64,000 nucleotides of DNA from Psychrobacter sanguinis (GCF_020736705.1 NZ_CP085990.1:3162001-3226000); one strand, 5' to 3'; counted from the first letter of the stretch, positions 9,534 to 18,946 are shown. The notes: generated by a model from the letters alone, not told the origin. Program-made: numbers and translations.

Positions 9534-9562
9534 ATTATACCCTCGTAAGGTTAAACTTGAAA
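9534..9562 (-). promoter_or_regulatory. Probable promoter of the PiT gene
   Basis: Minus-strand TATAAT at 9539-9534, with a weak -35 (TTTCAA, 9562-9557) at 17-base spacing. It lies just after the end of the polyphosphate phosphotransferase gene and would give a leader of about 180 bases. Confidence 0.5.
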
Positions 9563-9579
9563 CATCTGTTTTTTTTAGT

Positions 9580-11250
9580 TCAAATTTTAATCACTTTCTC
9601 CAATTGAGCAATGGCATGATCTAACACTGCTAATCGTGCTGTACGCTTGTCATTAGTGGCTACCACATGCCAAGGTGCATGCTTAGTATTGGTCCGTGCG
9701 AGCATATCAGCAGCGGCTTGAACATAGTCTTGCCATTTATCACGATTGCGCCAATCATCTTCGGTAAGCTTAAATTGTTTGTGCGGTGTGTCCTTCCGGC
9801 CCTCAAAGCGCTCTAACTGCTCTTGCTTGTCTATGGCCAGCCAATATTTGATAATAATGGTCCCTTTTTCTGCCAAATCACGCTCCATGCGATTAATTTC
9901 TTCATAAGCGCGCTGCCAAGCCTGTTCACTAGCGAACCCTTCAATTCTTTCAACCAAGACTCGCCCGTACCAAGTTCTGTCAAAAATGGCAATTCGACTC
10001 AAACGTTCTTCTTTTATATTGGGCGAAAATTCAGGCAGACGCTTCCAGAATCGCCATAAATAAGGATGCTGCAATTCCATCTGATTTGGCGCAGAGATGT
10101 TATAGATTTGATATTCGCGAGGATCTAAAGGGGCAACCAATCGCTTAATAGCCCCGCCTTTGCCGGCTGCATCCATTCCTTCAAAAGCGAATATCACATG
10201 GTGATTGTTAGCTTCAGAGTCTCCTTTTTGATTTGCTTTATTAGCACGAGCACGTAGCAGTTCAGCCAGACGGCTCTGTTTTTTAGCAAGCGCTTTCTGA
10301 TAATCTGATTTGCCCATGTCTGGGTCATCTATATCCGTTAATTTATCGGGTACATCTGCCCATGAAAAAGCAGCGTTTATATTTCGGCTGATATTAGACA
10401 CTAAGGGATGTTGACTGTCATGTTGTTGACTGCTCAATAAGGCATTTTGGGTCGCATGTAGTACTTCATGGCAAAACTGTAGGTTGGCTTCTTGATTGTA
10501 GCCTTGGTCTTTATAGGCTTTTTTAACTTTATTTTCAGTAACATCTTCAGGGTCGCTACCATCGATAACTACCCAGTCTTGCTGCTGGCTCAAGATTACC
10601 TTGGCTATTTTATTGAATCGCTTCACTTTCTTTTTGTCTTGCCAATCCATGTGATATAACCACTCTGGATCTTCTTTATCATCCTTTATGCGGTACTTTA
10701 AAGTTTCCTCATCGATATGGAACCAACATTTTAAAAGCTTAGTATGGTTATTGATTAGATCGGCTTCGAATTCTGCCAATAAATTTAGTTGCTGACGTAG
10801 ATAAATCTCCCAAGCCTCAAACTCTTCCCCCTCGTCTTTTTTGGCATCAGATTTGTCTTGCTTCATGAGTAGCAAAGCCCCTTCAATAAGGTCTGCATAC
10901 CAGTTGCCAAAATAAGCAGTAATATTGCCATGACGAGGAAGCTTTGTGACATGGGCCTGCCAAATAGGCTCATAATGACTGGGTACAGTACCGTTAGTGG
11001 CTTCTACGTTCAGTAATCTAGGGTCTACCCACTGACGTAGTTGAGTCACAGCGGCGCCTTTACCTGAATACTCCATACCATTTACTAATACCAAAAGACC
11101 CGTTGCTTGTCCTTGTTGCCGTGTCTCACGCAGCGCATATTGCGCTTTAACTAATTCTAGACGCAGCTCATCTTCATCCATATGAAACTTACTCAAAGGA
11201 TCGGCAGTAATACGCAATTCTTTTACTTCATTTTTATTATCTTTAGACAT
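9580..11250 (-). CDS. pap: Polyphosphate:AMP phosphotransferase (two-domain PPK2 family)
   Basis: Two fused PPK2 domains (about residues 25-275 and 315-545). Family members of this architecture transfer phosphate from polyphosphate to AMP, giving ADP. Each half has a Walker A loop: GMEYSGKGAA at 58-67 and GMDAAGKGGA at 358-367. The second half keeps the full set of PPK2 motifs (FDRTWYGRVLVERIEG near 425; RKDTPHKQFKLT near 495), while the first is more diverged, so the C-terminal half is probably the catalytic one (known for related enzymes; inferred here). Its position next to a phosphate transporter suggests a phosphate/polyphosphate economy unit. Confidence 0.93.
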   Translation of the reverse strand: MSKDNKNEVKELRITADPLSKFHMDEDELRLELVKAQYALRETRQQGQATGLLVLVNGMEYSGKGAAVTQLRQWVDPRLLNVEATNGTVPSHYEPIWQAHVTKLPRHGNITAYFGNWYADLIEGALLLMKQDKSDAKKDEGEEFEAWEIYLRQQLNLLAEFEADLINNHTKLLKCWFHIDEETLKYRIKDDKEDPEWLYHMDWQDKKKVKRFNKIAKVILSQQQDWVVIDGSDPEDVTENKVKKAYKDQGYNQEANLQFCHEVLHATQNALLSSQQHDSQHPLVSNISRNINAAFSWADVPDKLTDIDDPDMGKSDYQKALAKKQSRLAELLRARANKANQKGDSEANNHHVIFAFEGMDAAGKGGAIKRLVAPLDPREYQIYNISAPNQMELQHPYLWRFWKRLPEFSPNIKEERLSRIAIFDRTWYGRVLVERIEGFASEQAWQRAYEEINRMERDLAEKGTIIIKYWLAIDKQEQLERFEGRKDTPHKQFKLTEDDWRNRDKWQDYVQAAADMLARTNTKHAPWHVVATNDKRTARLAVLDHAIAQLEKVIKI

Positions 11251-11468
11251 TTACTTATCCTTTAATCGGTTATCCATTATTTGTGTTATCAATGACAGTA
11301 CGTTATATGGTCTATACAGGTCTTATACATATAATTGATGTTAGGCTTTGATATTATCTAGCACTTACATATAGTATTATCATAATCAAAACTAGGTTTG
11401 GTAAAATAAGGTTAATTAGCTTGTTTGTCACTAATGTTATTAACTATAAAACATCCGCTTAATACATT

Positions 11469-11486
11469 GCCACAAATTTATGACAA
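11469..11486 (-). promoter_or_regulatory. Candidate PhoB box upstream of the polyphosphate phosphotransferase
   Basis: Minus-strand TTGTCAT-AAAT-TTGTGGC matches the Pho-box layout of two 7-base half-sites 4 bases apart; I count 14 of 18 matches to CTGTCATAAATCTGTCAC. It lies in the 392-base spacer 11251-11642, about 220 bases before the minus-strand gene and 155 before the plus-strand gene, so it could serve either. Nothing else definite is seen in this spacer. Confidence 0.4.
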
Positions 11487-11642
11487 GGCAAATCCTTTGC
11501 GGCATAATCTTTATCAGATACTGTTACGTAAACCGTTTTTATTCAAATACTTTTACTTAAAATGATAATAATTTAATACTTTGCACCATAACTTACGTTA
11601 TATTTTTTTAACACTTTTTTAATAATAATCAGGAGTCTATCT

Positions 11643-12323
11643 ATGTCTGCCCTATCCGATCTAAATGTTAAGTTAAAGCAGTTCTGGGACTTACCCCATC
11701 ATGATAATCCACAACTTGCTGCCAAATTAGCCGAAGTACAAAACTGGCAGAAAGACCGGATTCGCAAAACCCACGCTGATCTTTTTTCTCAACCAAAAAA
11801 CAAACCGATGGCAGACTATTTTCTAACACATTTGTATGGTGGTGACAGCTTAAATCAAATCGTCAGTCAGCTAGAAAAAATTGTACCAAAAGCTCAAAAA
11901 GTTGAGAAATTAGCCCCTTCTGCGGCTTTAGAAACTGGTACTCTAGGTGTAGAAACAGCGATTACCTCTACCGAACTTGATCTTAAATTGGCTCAGTGGC
12001 TACTTGAGAATGATTTAGCGGTCAATGAAGAGAACATGAAAGCGGCCTATGTTGAAGTGAATGATGAAGCAGCGCGCCGTCAGCAAATCGAAGATTTAAG
12101 ACAAGTATGCTATCGCAGTGATAAATATTTAAACTCATTTATCTTACAAAAGTCTTTTAAACTAGTGAAAAATCAAGCATATAAGCGTAACCTACAACCT
12201 TTATATGACTTTATTGATTCAGGATTTTCAGCGATGAAACCTCTGAAAAGTGTGGGCAGCTTTATAGATCCATTCTGTGAGCGTGAACTCGCCATTATCG
12301 ATGAAGTTCACCGCGGGTCATAA
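11643..12323 (+). CDS. Conserved protein of unknown function (FF-x-DLYGG-like family)
   Basis: A 226-residue soluble protein that I recognise only as resembling a widespread proteobacterial family of unknown function, with a YFLTHLYGGDSL motif near residue 60 that parallels the FFLxDLYG motif in Pseudomonas homologues. It has no signal peptide or membrane segment, is mostly helical and charged, and has a short cluster of conserved-looking residues near SDKYLNSFILQKSFKLVK (about 159-176). GGAGT at 11632-11636 is the ribosome site. It is monocistronic. A partial Fur-like sequence (10 of 14) lies near 11562-11576 but is too weak to call. Confidence 0.75.
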   Translation: MSALSDLNVKLKQFWDLPHHDNPQLAAKLAEVQNWQKDRIRKTHADLFSQPKNKPMADYFLTHLYGGDSLNQIVSQLEKIVPKAQKVEKLAPSAALETGTLGVETAITSTELDLKLAQWLLENDLAVNEENMKAAYVEVNDEAARRQQIEDLRQVCYRSDKYLNSFILQKSFKLVKNQAYKRNLQPLYDFIDSGFSAMKPLKSVGSFIDPFCERELAIIDEVHRGS

Positions 12324-12689
12324 TCTGTACTTTAAACCTTTGTGATTTAAAGTATCACAGTGAGTTAACGTAAGGTGAGCAGCTATCAACCTCAAGCAGC
12401 TGCTCGCTATTTAGGGTATTATGATTACAGAGACGATGATTAAAAAATACTGTCATTAAATGTGCTCTCAGAAGCCGCGAATATCATCTACCCTCATCGA
12501 CATTTGAAGGTATAAAGTACCGCGATATCTCAAATTAAAAATTTTAAAATCAAAAATTTCAGAATTAAGAAGCGTATAGTCAATAAATTGAGATTCACAT
12601 AAGTCAAATAAGTACGCTGTTAATTTTAATGTTAATGCCTTTTTTAACGTCTATTTACTATCTCATACATAATAAAATCAGGATCTATA
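12324..12689. other. Spacer with two hairpins
   Basis: No gene is seen. Two hairpins follow the upstream stop: TACTTTAAA/TTTAAAGTA (about 12329-12355) and GAGCAGCT/AGCTGCTC (12377-12384 and 12398-12405). Neither has a clear T run, so they are only possible weak terminators. The rest is AT-rich and presumably contains the ubiE promoter. Confidence 0.5.
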
Positions 12690-13787
12690 ATGAGCCAATC
12701 CAACAATCAAAACAATGATACTGCTAGCCTACAAGATAAGTTGGTAAAAGACAGTATTGACCACAATCATCAGACCAATGCTCAAGTGCAACAGTCTTTA
12801 CAGTCAAGCTCAGCGCAACAAACCGTTTTAAATGACCAGTTCAGTGATGTCTCTGAGTTGCCTGCCGGCACACCGCAAGGACAACAGACTACTCGTCCTT
12901 TTAATGCTCAAACTCAGAACAATCAAACTCAAAACAATCAAACTCAGCCTAACCAAAACTTTGCGGATTTAACTGGTCAATCAGAAGTGCCGCGTTTTAA
13001 TCCCAAAGATGATATTAACAACCCACATACGCCAGATACCGATGGTCTTGAAGAGACTCATTTTGGTTATAAAAAAGTTAAAAAGGCGGAAAAACAGGCC
13101 AAAGTGGCAGATGTGTTCACTTCAGTAGCCAAAAAATACGACATTATGAATGACTTGATGTCTTTTGGTATTCACCGCTTATGGAAGCGCTATACCATCA
13201 GTTTATCGGGCGTTCGTGCCGGTCAACATGTGCTAGATATTGCCGGCGGTACAGGTGATTTAGCAAAAGCGTTTAGCCGTGAAGTCGGTCGTAACGGTAG
13301 AGTCGTTTTATCAGACATTAACGCGGCCATGTTGGACGTGGGACGTGAGCGTCTTATCAATGCTGGCTGTAATAACGTTGATTTCGTTTTAGCAAACGCT
13401 GAAACCTTAGCGCCTTTTGAAGATGAAAGCTTCGACTTATTGACTATCAGCTTTGGTCTACGTAACGTGACTGACAAAGATGCTGCCCTGCGTGCTATGT
13501 ACCGTGTATTGAAGCCAGGTGGACGTCTGCTTATTTTAGAGTTCTCAAAACCTATCTTTGAGCCATTATCAAAAGCTTACGATCTATACTCGTTTACGGC
13601 GTTACCGCTTATGGGTAAGATTGTCGCCAATGACTCTGAGAGCTATCAGTACTTAGCTGAATCAATCCGCATGCATCCTAATCAGCAAACGCTGAAAAAC
13701 ATGATGGAAAATGCTGGCTTTGTAAACTGTGATTATCATAACTTAACGGCAGGTATCGTTGCCGTTCACCGTGGCTTCAAAAAATAA
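12690..13787 (+). CDS. ubiE: Ubiquinone/menaquinone biosynthesis C-methyltransferase with long N-terminal extension
   Basis: SAM-dependent C-methyltransferase of ubiquinone synthesis. The canonical enzyme starts near residue 121 ([10 protein letters not shown]) and is complete to residue 365: the SAM-binding motif [10 protein letters not shown] is at 181-190, and the UbiE signatures [17 protein letters not shown] and [18 protein letters not shown] are present. The first 120 residues are a polar Gln/Asn/Thr/Ser-rich, probably disordered segment absent from typical UbiE (about 250 residues). The start at 12690 has a reasonable ribosome site (AGGATCT). No later ATG with a ribosome site lies close to residue 121, so the extension is probably translated. 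First gene of ubiE-ubiJ-ubiB. Confidence 0.95.
   Translation: MSQSNNQNNDTASLQDKLVKDSIDHNHQTNAQVQQSLQSSSAQQTVLNDQFSDVSELPAGTPQGQQTTRPFNAQTQNNQTQNNQTQPNQNFADLTGQSEVPRFNPKDDINNPHTPDTDGLEETHFGYKKVKKAEKQAKVADVFTSVAKKYDIMNDLMSFGIHRLWKRYTISLSGVRAGQHVLDIAGGTGDLAKAFSREVGRNGRVVLSDINAAMLDVGRERLINAGCNNVDFVLANAETLAPFEDESFDLLTISFGLRNVTDKDAALRAMYRVLKPGGRLLILEFSKPIFEPLSKAYDLYSFTALPLMGKIVANDSESYQYLAESIRMHPNQQTLKNMMENAGFVNCDYHNLTAGIVAVHRGFKK
12909..12953 (+). repeat. 15-bp tandem repeat coding for Gln/Asn repeats in UbiE
   Basis: Three in-frame 15-base units, the first two CAAACTCAGAACAAT and CAAACTCAAAACAAT, the third diverging after eight bases. They encode QTQNN units at about residues 74-88 of the UbiE extension and are a likely site of length variation. 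Confidence 0.8.
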
Positions 13788-13870
13788 AACCTTAGAAGCA
13801 GCAGACAGTATTAATGTTTAGTCTTCTGCTTCTATTTACCAGACTAAAATCAGATTTTAGGCGGCGACAT

Positions 13871-14584
13871 ATGTTTACAGTTTTAATTTTGACCGGTATA
13901 GAAAAACTCATAAATTTTGCTATTTCGAGCGATCAAATTACCAAAGCAGGACTCACGCCTCTTACTGGTAAAGTGTTGCGCTTAACTATGACTGTGCCTG
14001 AATTTAACATCGACGTGCATTTTAATGAAGACCACATTAGATTTGAGCCAGTATCCAAACTGGAGCAAGGTCTATTTGAAACCCCAGGTCATGCTATTGA
14101 CCCAGAAAGAAGCCAAGCGTGGCAAGAATATGTGTCTATCGGTAGCATCCTACCAGACTGTACCATCAATGTTGAAAACCCCGCCGAACTAATGAACCTG
14201 ATGCGCGATACCAGTGGCAACCTACCCATTGAAGGCGATCACCGAGTATTAATGCAGGTGAAGCAGCTTGTTTCTGGCTTCAATCCAGATATTGCTGGTC
14301 AACTTGAACCCTTAATTGGCACACCGTTGGCCATGCAGCTAAATTTGTTGATTAACTCTTTAAAAGGCAATGTACGTCATACGGCAAAGCATGCTTTTAA
14401 TGATGTGGCAGATTGGGCCAATGAGGTGGCAGGCAATCAAGCGCCTGACCCAGAGGTTGAAGCCGAAGCCAATGATTTGAAACAGCAACTGCTTAGACTT
14501 CGTGCTGATGTAGAGCGTGAAGAAGCGCGTCTGGCAATGATTAAAGCGGAACAAGCCCGCATTAAAGGCGATAGTCAGCCCTAG
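13871..14584 (+). CDS. ubiJ: Ubiquinone biosynthesis accessory factor UbiJ
   Basis: UbiJ has an SCP2-type lipid-binding fold and forms part of the soluble ubiquinone-synthesis complex, helping to hold hydrophobic intermediates. The protein shows the SCP2-like N-terminal region (LTPLTGKVLRLTM, then NFDVHF-like strands) and a C-terminal coiled coil (LKQQLLRLRADVEREEARLAMIK), both usual for UbiJ. I chose the ATG at 13871 because AGGCGG lies 7 bases upstream; an in-frame ATG at 13814 would add 19 residues without a ribosome site. It lies between ubiE and ubiB, the standard order. Confidence 0.92.
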   Translation: MFTVLILTGIEKLINFAISSDQITKAGLTPLTGKVLRLTMTVPEFNIDVHFNEDHIRFEPVSKLEQGLFETPGHAIDPERSQAWQEYVSIGSILPDCTINVENPAELMNLMRDTSGNLPIEGDHRVLMQVKQLVSGFNPDIAGQLEPLIGTPLAMQLNLLINSLKGNVRHTAKHAFNDVADWANEVAGNQAPDPEVEAEANDLKQQLLRLRADVEREEARLAMIKAEQARIKGDSQP

Positions 14585-14626
14585 CTTTTATAGCATTTAA
14601 ATTAGTATTCCTCTTTGCTTCATTTA

Positions 14627-14653
14627 AGCCATCCCTTCTGGGATGGCTTTTTT
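14627..14653 (+). terminator. Intrinsic terminator between ubiJ and ubiB
   Basis: Stem AAGCCATCCC/GGGATGGCTT (14627-14636 and 14640-14649) followed by T residues. It implies that ubiB also needs its own promoter in 14654-14820. Confidence 0.88.
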
Positions 14654-14820
14654 GTCTGTTTATGCGCTATCGATTTGTCCTTCGAATTGTCTTATCTTAT
14701 GCGTCTCAGCCATTCTTAAAATGGTTTACCCGTGGTATCATTAATGCCAATTATTTAAGCTATCAACGACTCAACGGTTGACCATAGCTTTCTTCAAACT
14801 CCTGATATGGGTTGCTCCAC

Positions 14821-16464
14821 ATGCTGTTATCTCATCGCAAACGTCTTCTTGAACTTTGGCGCATCGCTGCTCATTACCGTCTTGACACTCACCTTCCTGT
14901 AGAAGATGCACCGCAGCTACAATCTGTGGCTCGCATGATTAAATCCCATCCAGCCGCTTGGGGCAAACAACATCAAGACAATGGGGTTAAGTTTGCGCTT
15001 GAGGAAATGGGCACCTTATTTTTAAAGCTAGGACAGCTGCTCTCTACTCGGCGTGATTTGGTAACACCGGCCATTATCGACCAGTTGGTTCAGCTGCAAG
15101 ACAGGGTTAAACCGTTCGATGTCAATATTGCCATTGCCCAGATTGAAGACCCCAAGTTTGGATTGGGTAAAAGCATCAATACTCTTTTTGCCCGTTTCGA
15201 TACCAAGCCGTTAGCCGCAGCCTCTATAGCACAGGTACATACGGCAGCGTTATACGATGGCCGTGAAGTAGTGGTCAAAGTGGTGCGCCCTGATATTCGT
15301 GAGCGTATTGTTTCAGACTTTGAGTTGTTGCGTGATATGGCACAGTGGGCCTCTGCTCGCCTTGAAGCCGCCCGTGCGGTTCGTATTATCGATGTGGTGG
15401 AAGATTACCGTCAGATTATGCTGAACGAGCTTGACCTAACCTTTGAAGCAGACAATACCACTAAGATGCGTAATAACTTTTTAGGCTCATCAATGATGTA
15501 TGTGCCTGAAGTTTATGCCGATTCAAAAAACGTGATGGTCATGGAGCGTATTGTCGGGGTACCCATTTCTCAGACTCACGTATTTGATGAGCTGCAATAT
15601 GACCGCGCTGCTCTTGCAGAGAAAGGCTTAACCATATTTTTCACTCAAGTATTCCGCGACAACTTTTTCCATGCCGACATGCACCCAGGCAACGTCTTTG
15701 TGGAGACACTTCCTGCCGATACCCCAGAGCCCTATCGCTTCTACCCTAGATATATAGGCTTAGATTGCGCCATTATGGGTGAACTGTCAAAAGACGACCA
15801 AATGATCGTGGCCCGTATGCTACTGGCTGTAATGAACAACAACTTCACCAATTTGGTAGACATTGTCAGTCGTGCCGGCTGGATTCCGCCCAATACCGAT
15901 AAGCACGCGCTGACCCGTGACATGCGTCGTACTGTTGCTCCCATGGTGTTAAAGCCCATTAATGAAATAGACTTTGCTGGGGTGTTGATGCAAATTTTGG
16001 ACATTGCACGTCGCCACCACATGAGTATCCCGCCACAGCTGATGTTGCTATTAAAAACGTTGGTACACGTCGAAGGCTTAGGTCGTGATTTGTATCCGGA
16101 GCTTGATATTTGGTCTTTGGCCAAGCCCATCTTGACGGGCTGGGTAAAAGAGCAGCTCGACCCCGTTCGCAACATGCGTGAACTACGTGAACAGCTACCC
16201 GAGCTTTTATTATCAACAGCGCAAGTGCCTAAGTTATTGGATCAAGGGTTGCAAAGCATGGCCTCTCAGGGTGCCAGACAAGATCAACAGCTGCGTGAGA
16301 TACAACAAATTCGAGCAGACATGCTTAATGACCGACGTAAAGACTGGATTGCGTTGGCTGGCTTTGTAATCAGCGTGGCTATTGCTACACAGGTTATCGG
16401 CTGGTTGTCTCCCCTATTTTATATATTAGCCATATTATTTGTTATATGGCGTATCTTAGGTTAA
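14821..16464 (+). CDS. ubiB: Ubiquinone biosynthesis protein UbiB (ABC1/ADCK kinase-like)
   Basis: Atypical protein-kinase-like ATPase needed for ubiquinone synthesis. The family features are visible: the KxGQ motif in LKLGQLLSTRRDL near residue 64, the alanine-rich loop AAASIAQVH near 136, the catalytic HADMHPGN near 284, the metal site LDCAIMG near 313, and two C-terminal membrane segments (about 515-547). I chose the ATG at 14821; an in-frame TTG nine bases earlier is the only nearby alternative. It closes the ubi block. A second ABC1 kinase gene of different subtype is at 31235. Confidence 0.95.
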   Translation: MLLSHRKRLLELWRIAAHYRLDTHLPVEDAPQLQSVARMIKSHPAAWGKQHQDNGVKFALEEMGTLFLKLGQLLSTRRDLVTPAIIDQLVQLQDRVKPFDVNIAIAQIEDPKFGLGKSINTLFARFDTKPLAAASIAQVHTAALYDGREVVVKVVRPDIRERIVSDFELLRDMAQWASARLEAARAVRIIDVVEDYRQIMLNELDLTFEADNTTKMRNNFLGSSMMYVPEVYADSKNVMVMERIVGVPISQTHVFDELQYDRAALAEKGLTIFFTQVFRDNFFHADMHPGNVFVETLPADTPEPYRFYPRYIGLDCAIMGELSKDDQMIVARMLLAVMNNNFTNLVDIVSRAGWIPPNTDKHALTRDMRRTVAPMVLKPINEIDFAGVLMQILDIARRHHMSIPPQLMLLLKTLVHVEGLGRDLYPELDIWSLAKPILTGWVKEQLDPVRNMRELREQLPELLLSTAQVPKLLDQGLQSMASQGARQDQQLREIQQIRADMLNDRRKDWIALAGFVISVAIATQVIGWLSPLFYILAILFVIWRILG

Positions 16465-16603
16465 ATTTTTATCGTTCTTTATAGCGGCTGGTTATTGAAA
16501 GAAAGCCAGCATGCTTTGCCTATAAATTTCTCTACCTACACCGTTTTTTAAATAGCTTGTTCTTAGATAATTTGTTTTTCATATAATCGAGTGAGTGTGA
16601 TCC

Positions 16604-17782
16604 ATGCGTAGTGCCTCCATAACCCTAAATTCTGCTGCTTTAACTCATAACTTAACGCAAGTCATAAACGCCATTCCTGAAAAAACCAAGGTATTGGCCA
16701 TGGTTAAGGCAGATGCTTATGGTCATGGTGTCAAATACTGTTTACCTAGCTTACAGAAAGCTGATGGTCTAGGCGTGGCTTGCTTTACCGAAGCTAAGCA
16801 AATACGTGATTTAGGCTGGCAAAAAGTACTGGTATTAATTGAAGGGGTATTTAGTCAACAAGAATGGGCTGAGTCTATAGAAGCTGAATGTCAAAGCATC
16901 ATTCATCATCAGAACCAAGTGCAGTGGGCATTACAACAAGTACCGGCTAGCAACTCTCCCTGCCGTACCATATGGTTAAAGCTAAACACGGGTATGAACC
17001 GCTTAGGTTTTGAACCTGAAGAGTTAGTGTCTGTGGCCCAAACGCTAGTAGATGCTGGATACAACCTTATTCTGACCAGCCACTTCGCCAATGCTGACCG
17101 TCCTGAACATCCCTCAAATACCAATCAAATTAAGATGTTTACTGAGTCGCTGCAAGACCTACGTGAAAAAGTTGATCCCAACATAAAAGCCTCTTTATGT
17201 AATTCTGCAGGGATTATTAATTTCCCTGAGTGTCATTTTGATTGGGTACGTCCAGGCATTATGCTCTACGGCAGTACCCCTTTAGACGGTATCAGTGCTC
17301 AAAGTCTACAGTTAAAGCCAGTAATGAGCTTTTCGGCAAGCTTAATGGCCATTCATAATATCGCGGCCGGCGCTCATGTGGGCTATGGCAGCCGCTTTGT
17401 TGCTAATCGTCCTATCGTTAAAGGTATTGTTAGCATTGGTTACGGCGATGGCTATCCTCGTGTGGTTGATGGGTCAGCTTGGGTCAGCGTACAGCTAGCA
17501 GCCCACGAGAATGAAACAGACATAGACCGCTCTACCGAAAATGACATAGGGTCGACCACGGTTAGACGCTATAAATGTCCCGTAATTGGACGAGTGGCCA
17601 TGGACATGATTGCCATTGATTTAACCGAAGTGCCTAACCCAACTGTGGGCTGTCAAGTTACGTTATGGGGCGACCCTGATGAGGCGGCGCCGAGTGTCGA
17701 TGACATCGCTAACTCTGCACATACACTAGGTTATGAGCTATTGTGCCGTGTTACCCAACGTCCGATTCGTATTACTATATAG
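16604..17782 (+). CDS. alr: Alanine racemase
   Basis: PLP-dependent racemase making D-alanine for peptidoglycan. The PLP lysine motif MVKADAYGHG is near residue 32, the conserved LNTGMNRLGF near 127 and SIGYGDGYPR near 277. The 392 residues exceed the usual 355-370; a polar insert at about residues 300-325 (HENETDIDRSTENDIGSTT) just after the GYGDGYPR motif explains the excess. The start at 16604 lacks a strong ribosome site but fits the family N-terminus (RSASITLNSAALTHNL). It stands between ubiB and argF, probably with its own promoter. Confidence 0.95.
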   Translation: MRSASITLNSAALTHNLTQVINAIPEKTKVLAMVKADAYGHGVKYCLPSLQKADGLGVACFTEAKQIRDLGWQKVLVLIEGVFSQQEWAESIEAECQSIIHHQNQVQWALQQVPASNSPCRTIWLKLNTGMNRLGFEPEELVSVAQTLVDAGYNLILTSHFANADRPEHPSNTNQIKMFTESLQDLREKVDPNIKASLCNSAGIINFPECHFDWVRPGIMLYGSTPLDGISAQSLQLKPVMSFSASLMAIHNIAAGAHVGYGSRFVANRPIVKGIVSIGYGDGYPRVVDGSAWVSVQLAAHENETDIDRSTENDIGSTTVRRYKCPVIGRVAMDMIAIDLTEVPNPTVGCQVTLWGDPDEAAPSVDDIANSAHTLGYELLCRVTQRPIRITI

Positions 17783-17845
17783 TTATAAAAAAGCCTGTAT
17801 GACTGCTCGGATTAAGGTTGTGTCAAATTAAAGTCGAGCGAACTG

Positions 17846-17875
17846 TTTTCACATAGACATAAATTTCGCTATACT
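17846..17875 (+). promoter_or_regulatory. Probable argF promoter
   Basis: TTTTCA at 17846-17851 and TATACT at 17870-17875, 18 bases apart, about 65 bases before the argF ATG. No arginine-repressor site is recognised. Confidence 0.5.
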
Positions 17876-17940
17876 GAGAGTTTAGTCATTTATTTGTTAA
17901 CACTTTTTAACTCAATTAACTGTTATTTAAAGAGAGTCTC

Positions 17941-18861
17941 ATGAGCGTGCGCCATTTTTTAACTCTACTCGATTTGTCCCCAACTGAGCTTGACGCTCTG
18001 ATTAAGCGTGCAAGTGAGCTTCGAAAAATGCAACATGCAGGTGAAGTTTACCAACCGTTTGTGGGTCGTACTTTGGGGATGATTTTTGAAAAATCTTCTA
18101 CCCGAACGCGCATCTCGTTTGAGACTGGTATGGGGCAATTTGGTGGCCACGCTATCTTTTTATCGCCCAAAGACACGCAGCTGGGTCGTGGTGAGCCAAT
18201 TGAAGATTCTGCTCGAGTCATCTCTAGCATGGTCGATATCATTATGATTCGTACCTTTGAACACGAAAAAGTAGAAAAGTTTGCTGAGTACTCTTCGGTC
18301 CCTATCATTAACGCTTTAACGGACGATTTCCATCCCTGCCAATTGCTTGCTGACATGCAAACCTTCTATGAGCACCGTGGTAGCATTAAAGACAAAATCG
18401 TTACTTGGGTGGGTGACGGTAACAACATGTGTTCTTCATTTATGATGGCAGCCCACCAGTTTGGCTTTGAACTAAGAGTGGCGGCGCCTTATGGCTTTGA
18501 GCCCAACCCAGATTTAATGGAAAAATTTAAACATTGTGTCAGCTTAGTAGAAGATGTTCAGGATGCCGCTAAAGACGCTCACCTGATCGTGACCGATGTT
18601 TGGGCCAGTATGGGTCAAGAGAGTGAACAAAACACCCGTGCGCGCCGCTTCGCTCCCTATCAAGTTACCCCTTCTATGCTGGATAAAGCAGACCCAGAGG
18701 TGTTATTTATGCACTGCTTGCCAGCGCACCGTGGTGAAGAAATCTCTCATGATTTATTAGATGATCCGCGTTCTGTAGTCTGGGATGAAGCAGAAAACCG
18801 TTTGCATGCCCAAAAAGCTCTAATGGAGTTCTTATTAAAAGACAAAATCAAATTGAGCTAA
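17941..18861 (+). CDS. argF: Ornithine carbamoyltransferase
   Basis: Makes citrulline from ornithine and carbamoyl phosphate in arginine synthesis. The carbamoyl-phosphate motif [10 protein letters not shown] is near residue 47, DDFHPCQ near 124, DVWASMGQE near 217 and the ornithine-site [12 protein letters not shown] near 256. The length of 306 residues is typical of the anabolic enzyme. AGAGAG upstream supports the ATG at 17941. It is followed by a long palindromic terminator. Confidence 0.97.
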   Translation: MSVRHFLTLLDLSPTELDALIKRASELRKMQHAGEVYQPFVGRTLGMIFEKSSTRTRISFETGMGQFGGHAIFLSPKDTQLGRGEPIEDSARVISSMVDIIMIRTFEHEKVEKFAEYSSVPIINALTDDFHPCQLLADMQTFYEHRGSIKDKIVTWVGDGNNMCSSFMMAAHQFGFELRVAAPYGFEPNPDLMEKFKHCVSLVEDVQDAAKDAHLIVTDVWASMGQESEQNTRARRFAPYQVTPSMLDKADPEVLFMHCLPAHRGEEISHDLLDDPRSVVWDEAENRLHAQKALMEFLLKDKIKLS

Positions 18862-18900
18862 TCATTTGCTTGATGCACTAAGCGCAATAGGATGAAAATA

Positions 18901-18946
18901 CTCATTAAAAAAGGCTAAGCAATATTGCTTAGCCTTTTTTAATGAG
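18901..18946. terminator. 46-bp perfect palindrome acting as bidirectional terminator
   Basis: CTCATTAAAAAAGGCTAAGC and its exact complement meet around the centre CAATATTG, giving a 46-base perfect palindrome with A and T runs inside the arms. It separates the convergent argF and hydrolase genes. Confidence 0.9.

Noticed and set aside
11562..11576. TGATAATAATTTAAT as a Fur box before the gene at 11643
   Set aside because: Only 10 of 14 matches, with the right half-site largely lost, in an AT-rich spacer.
12340..12362. TGTGATTTAAAGTATCACA as a CRP site
   Set aside because: The half-sites TGTGA and TCACA are 9 bases apart instead of 6, and the sequence is part of a hairpin just after a stop codon.
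15741..16216. Antisense frames within ubiB
   Set aside because: They overlap a conserved gene on the other strand, with no ribosome sites and no protein-family pattern.
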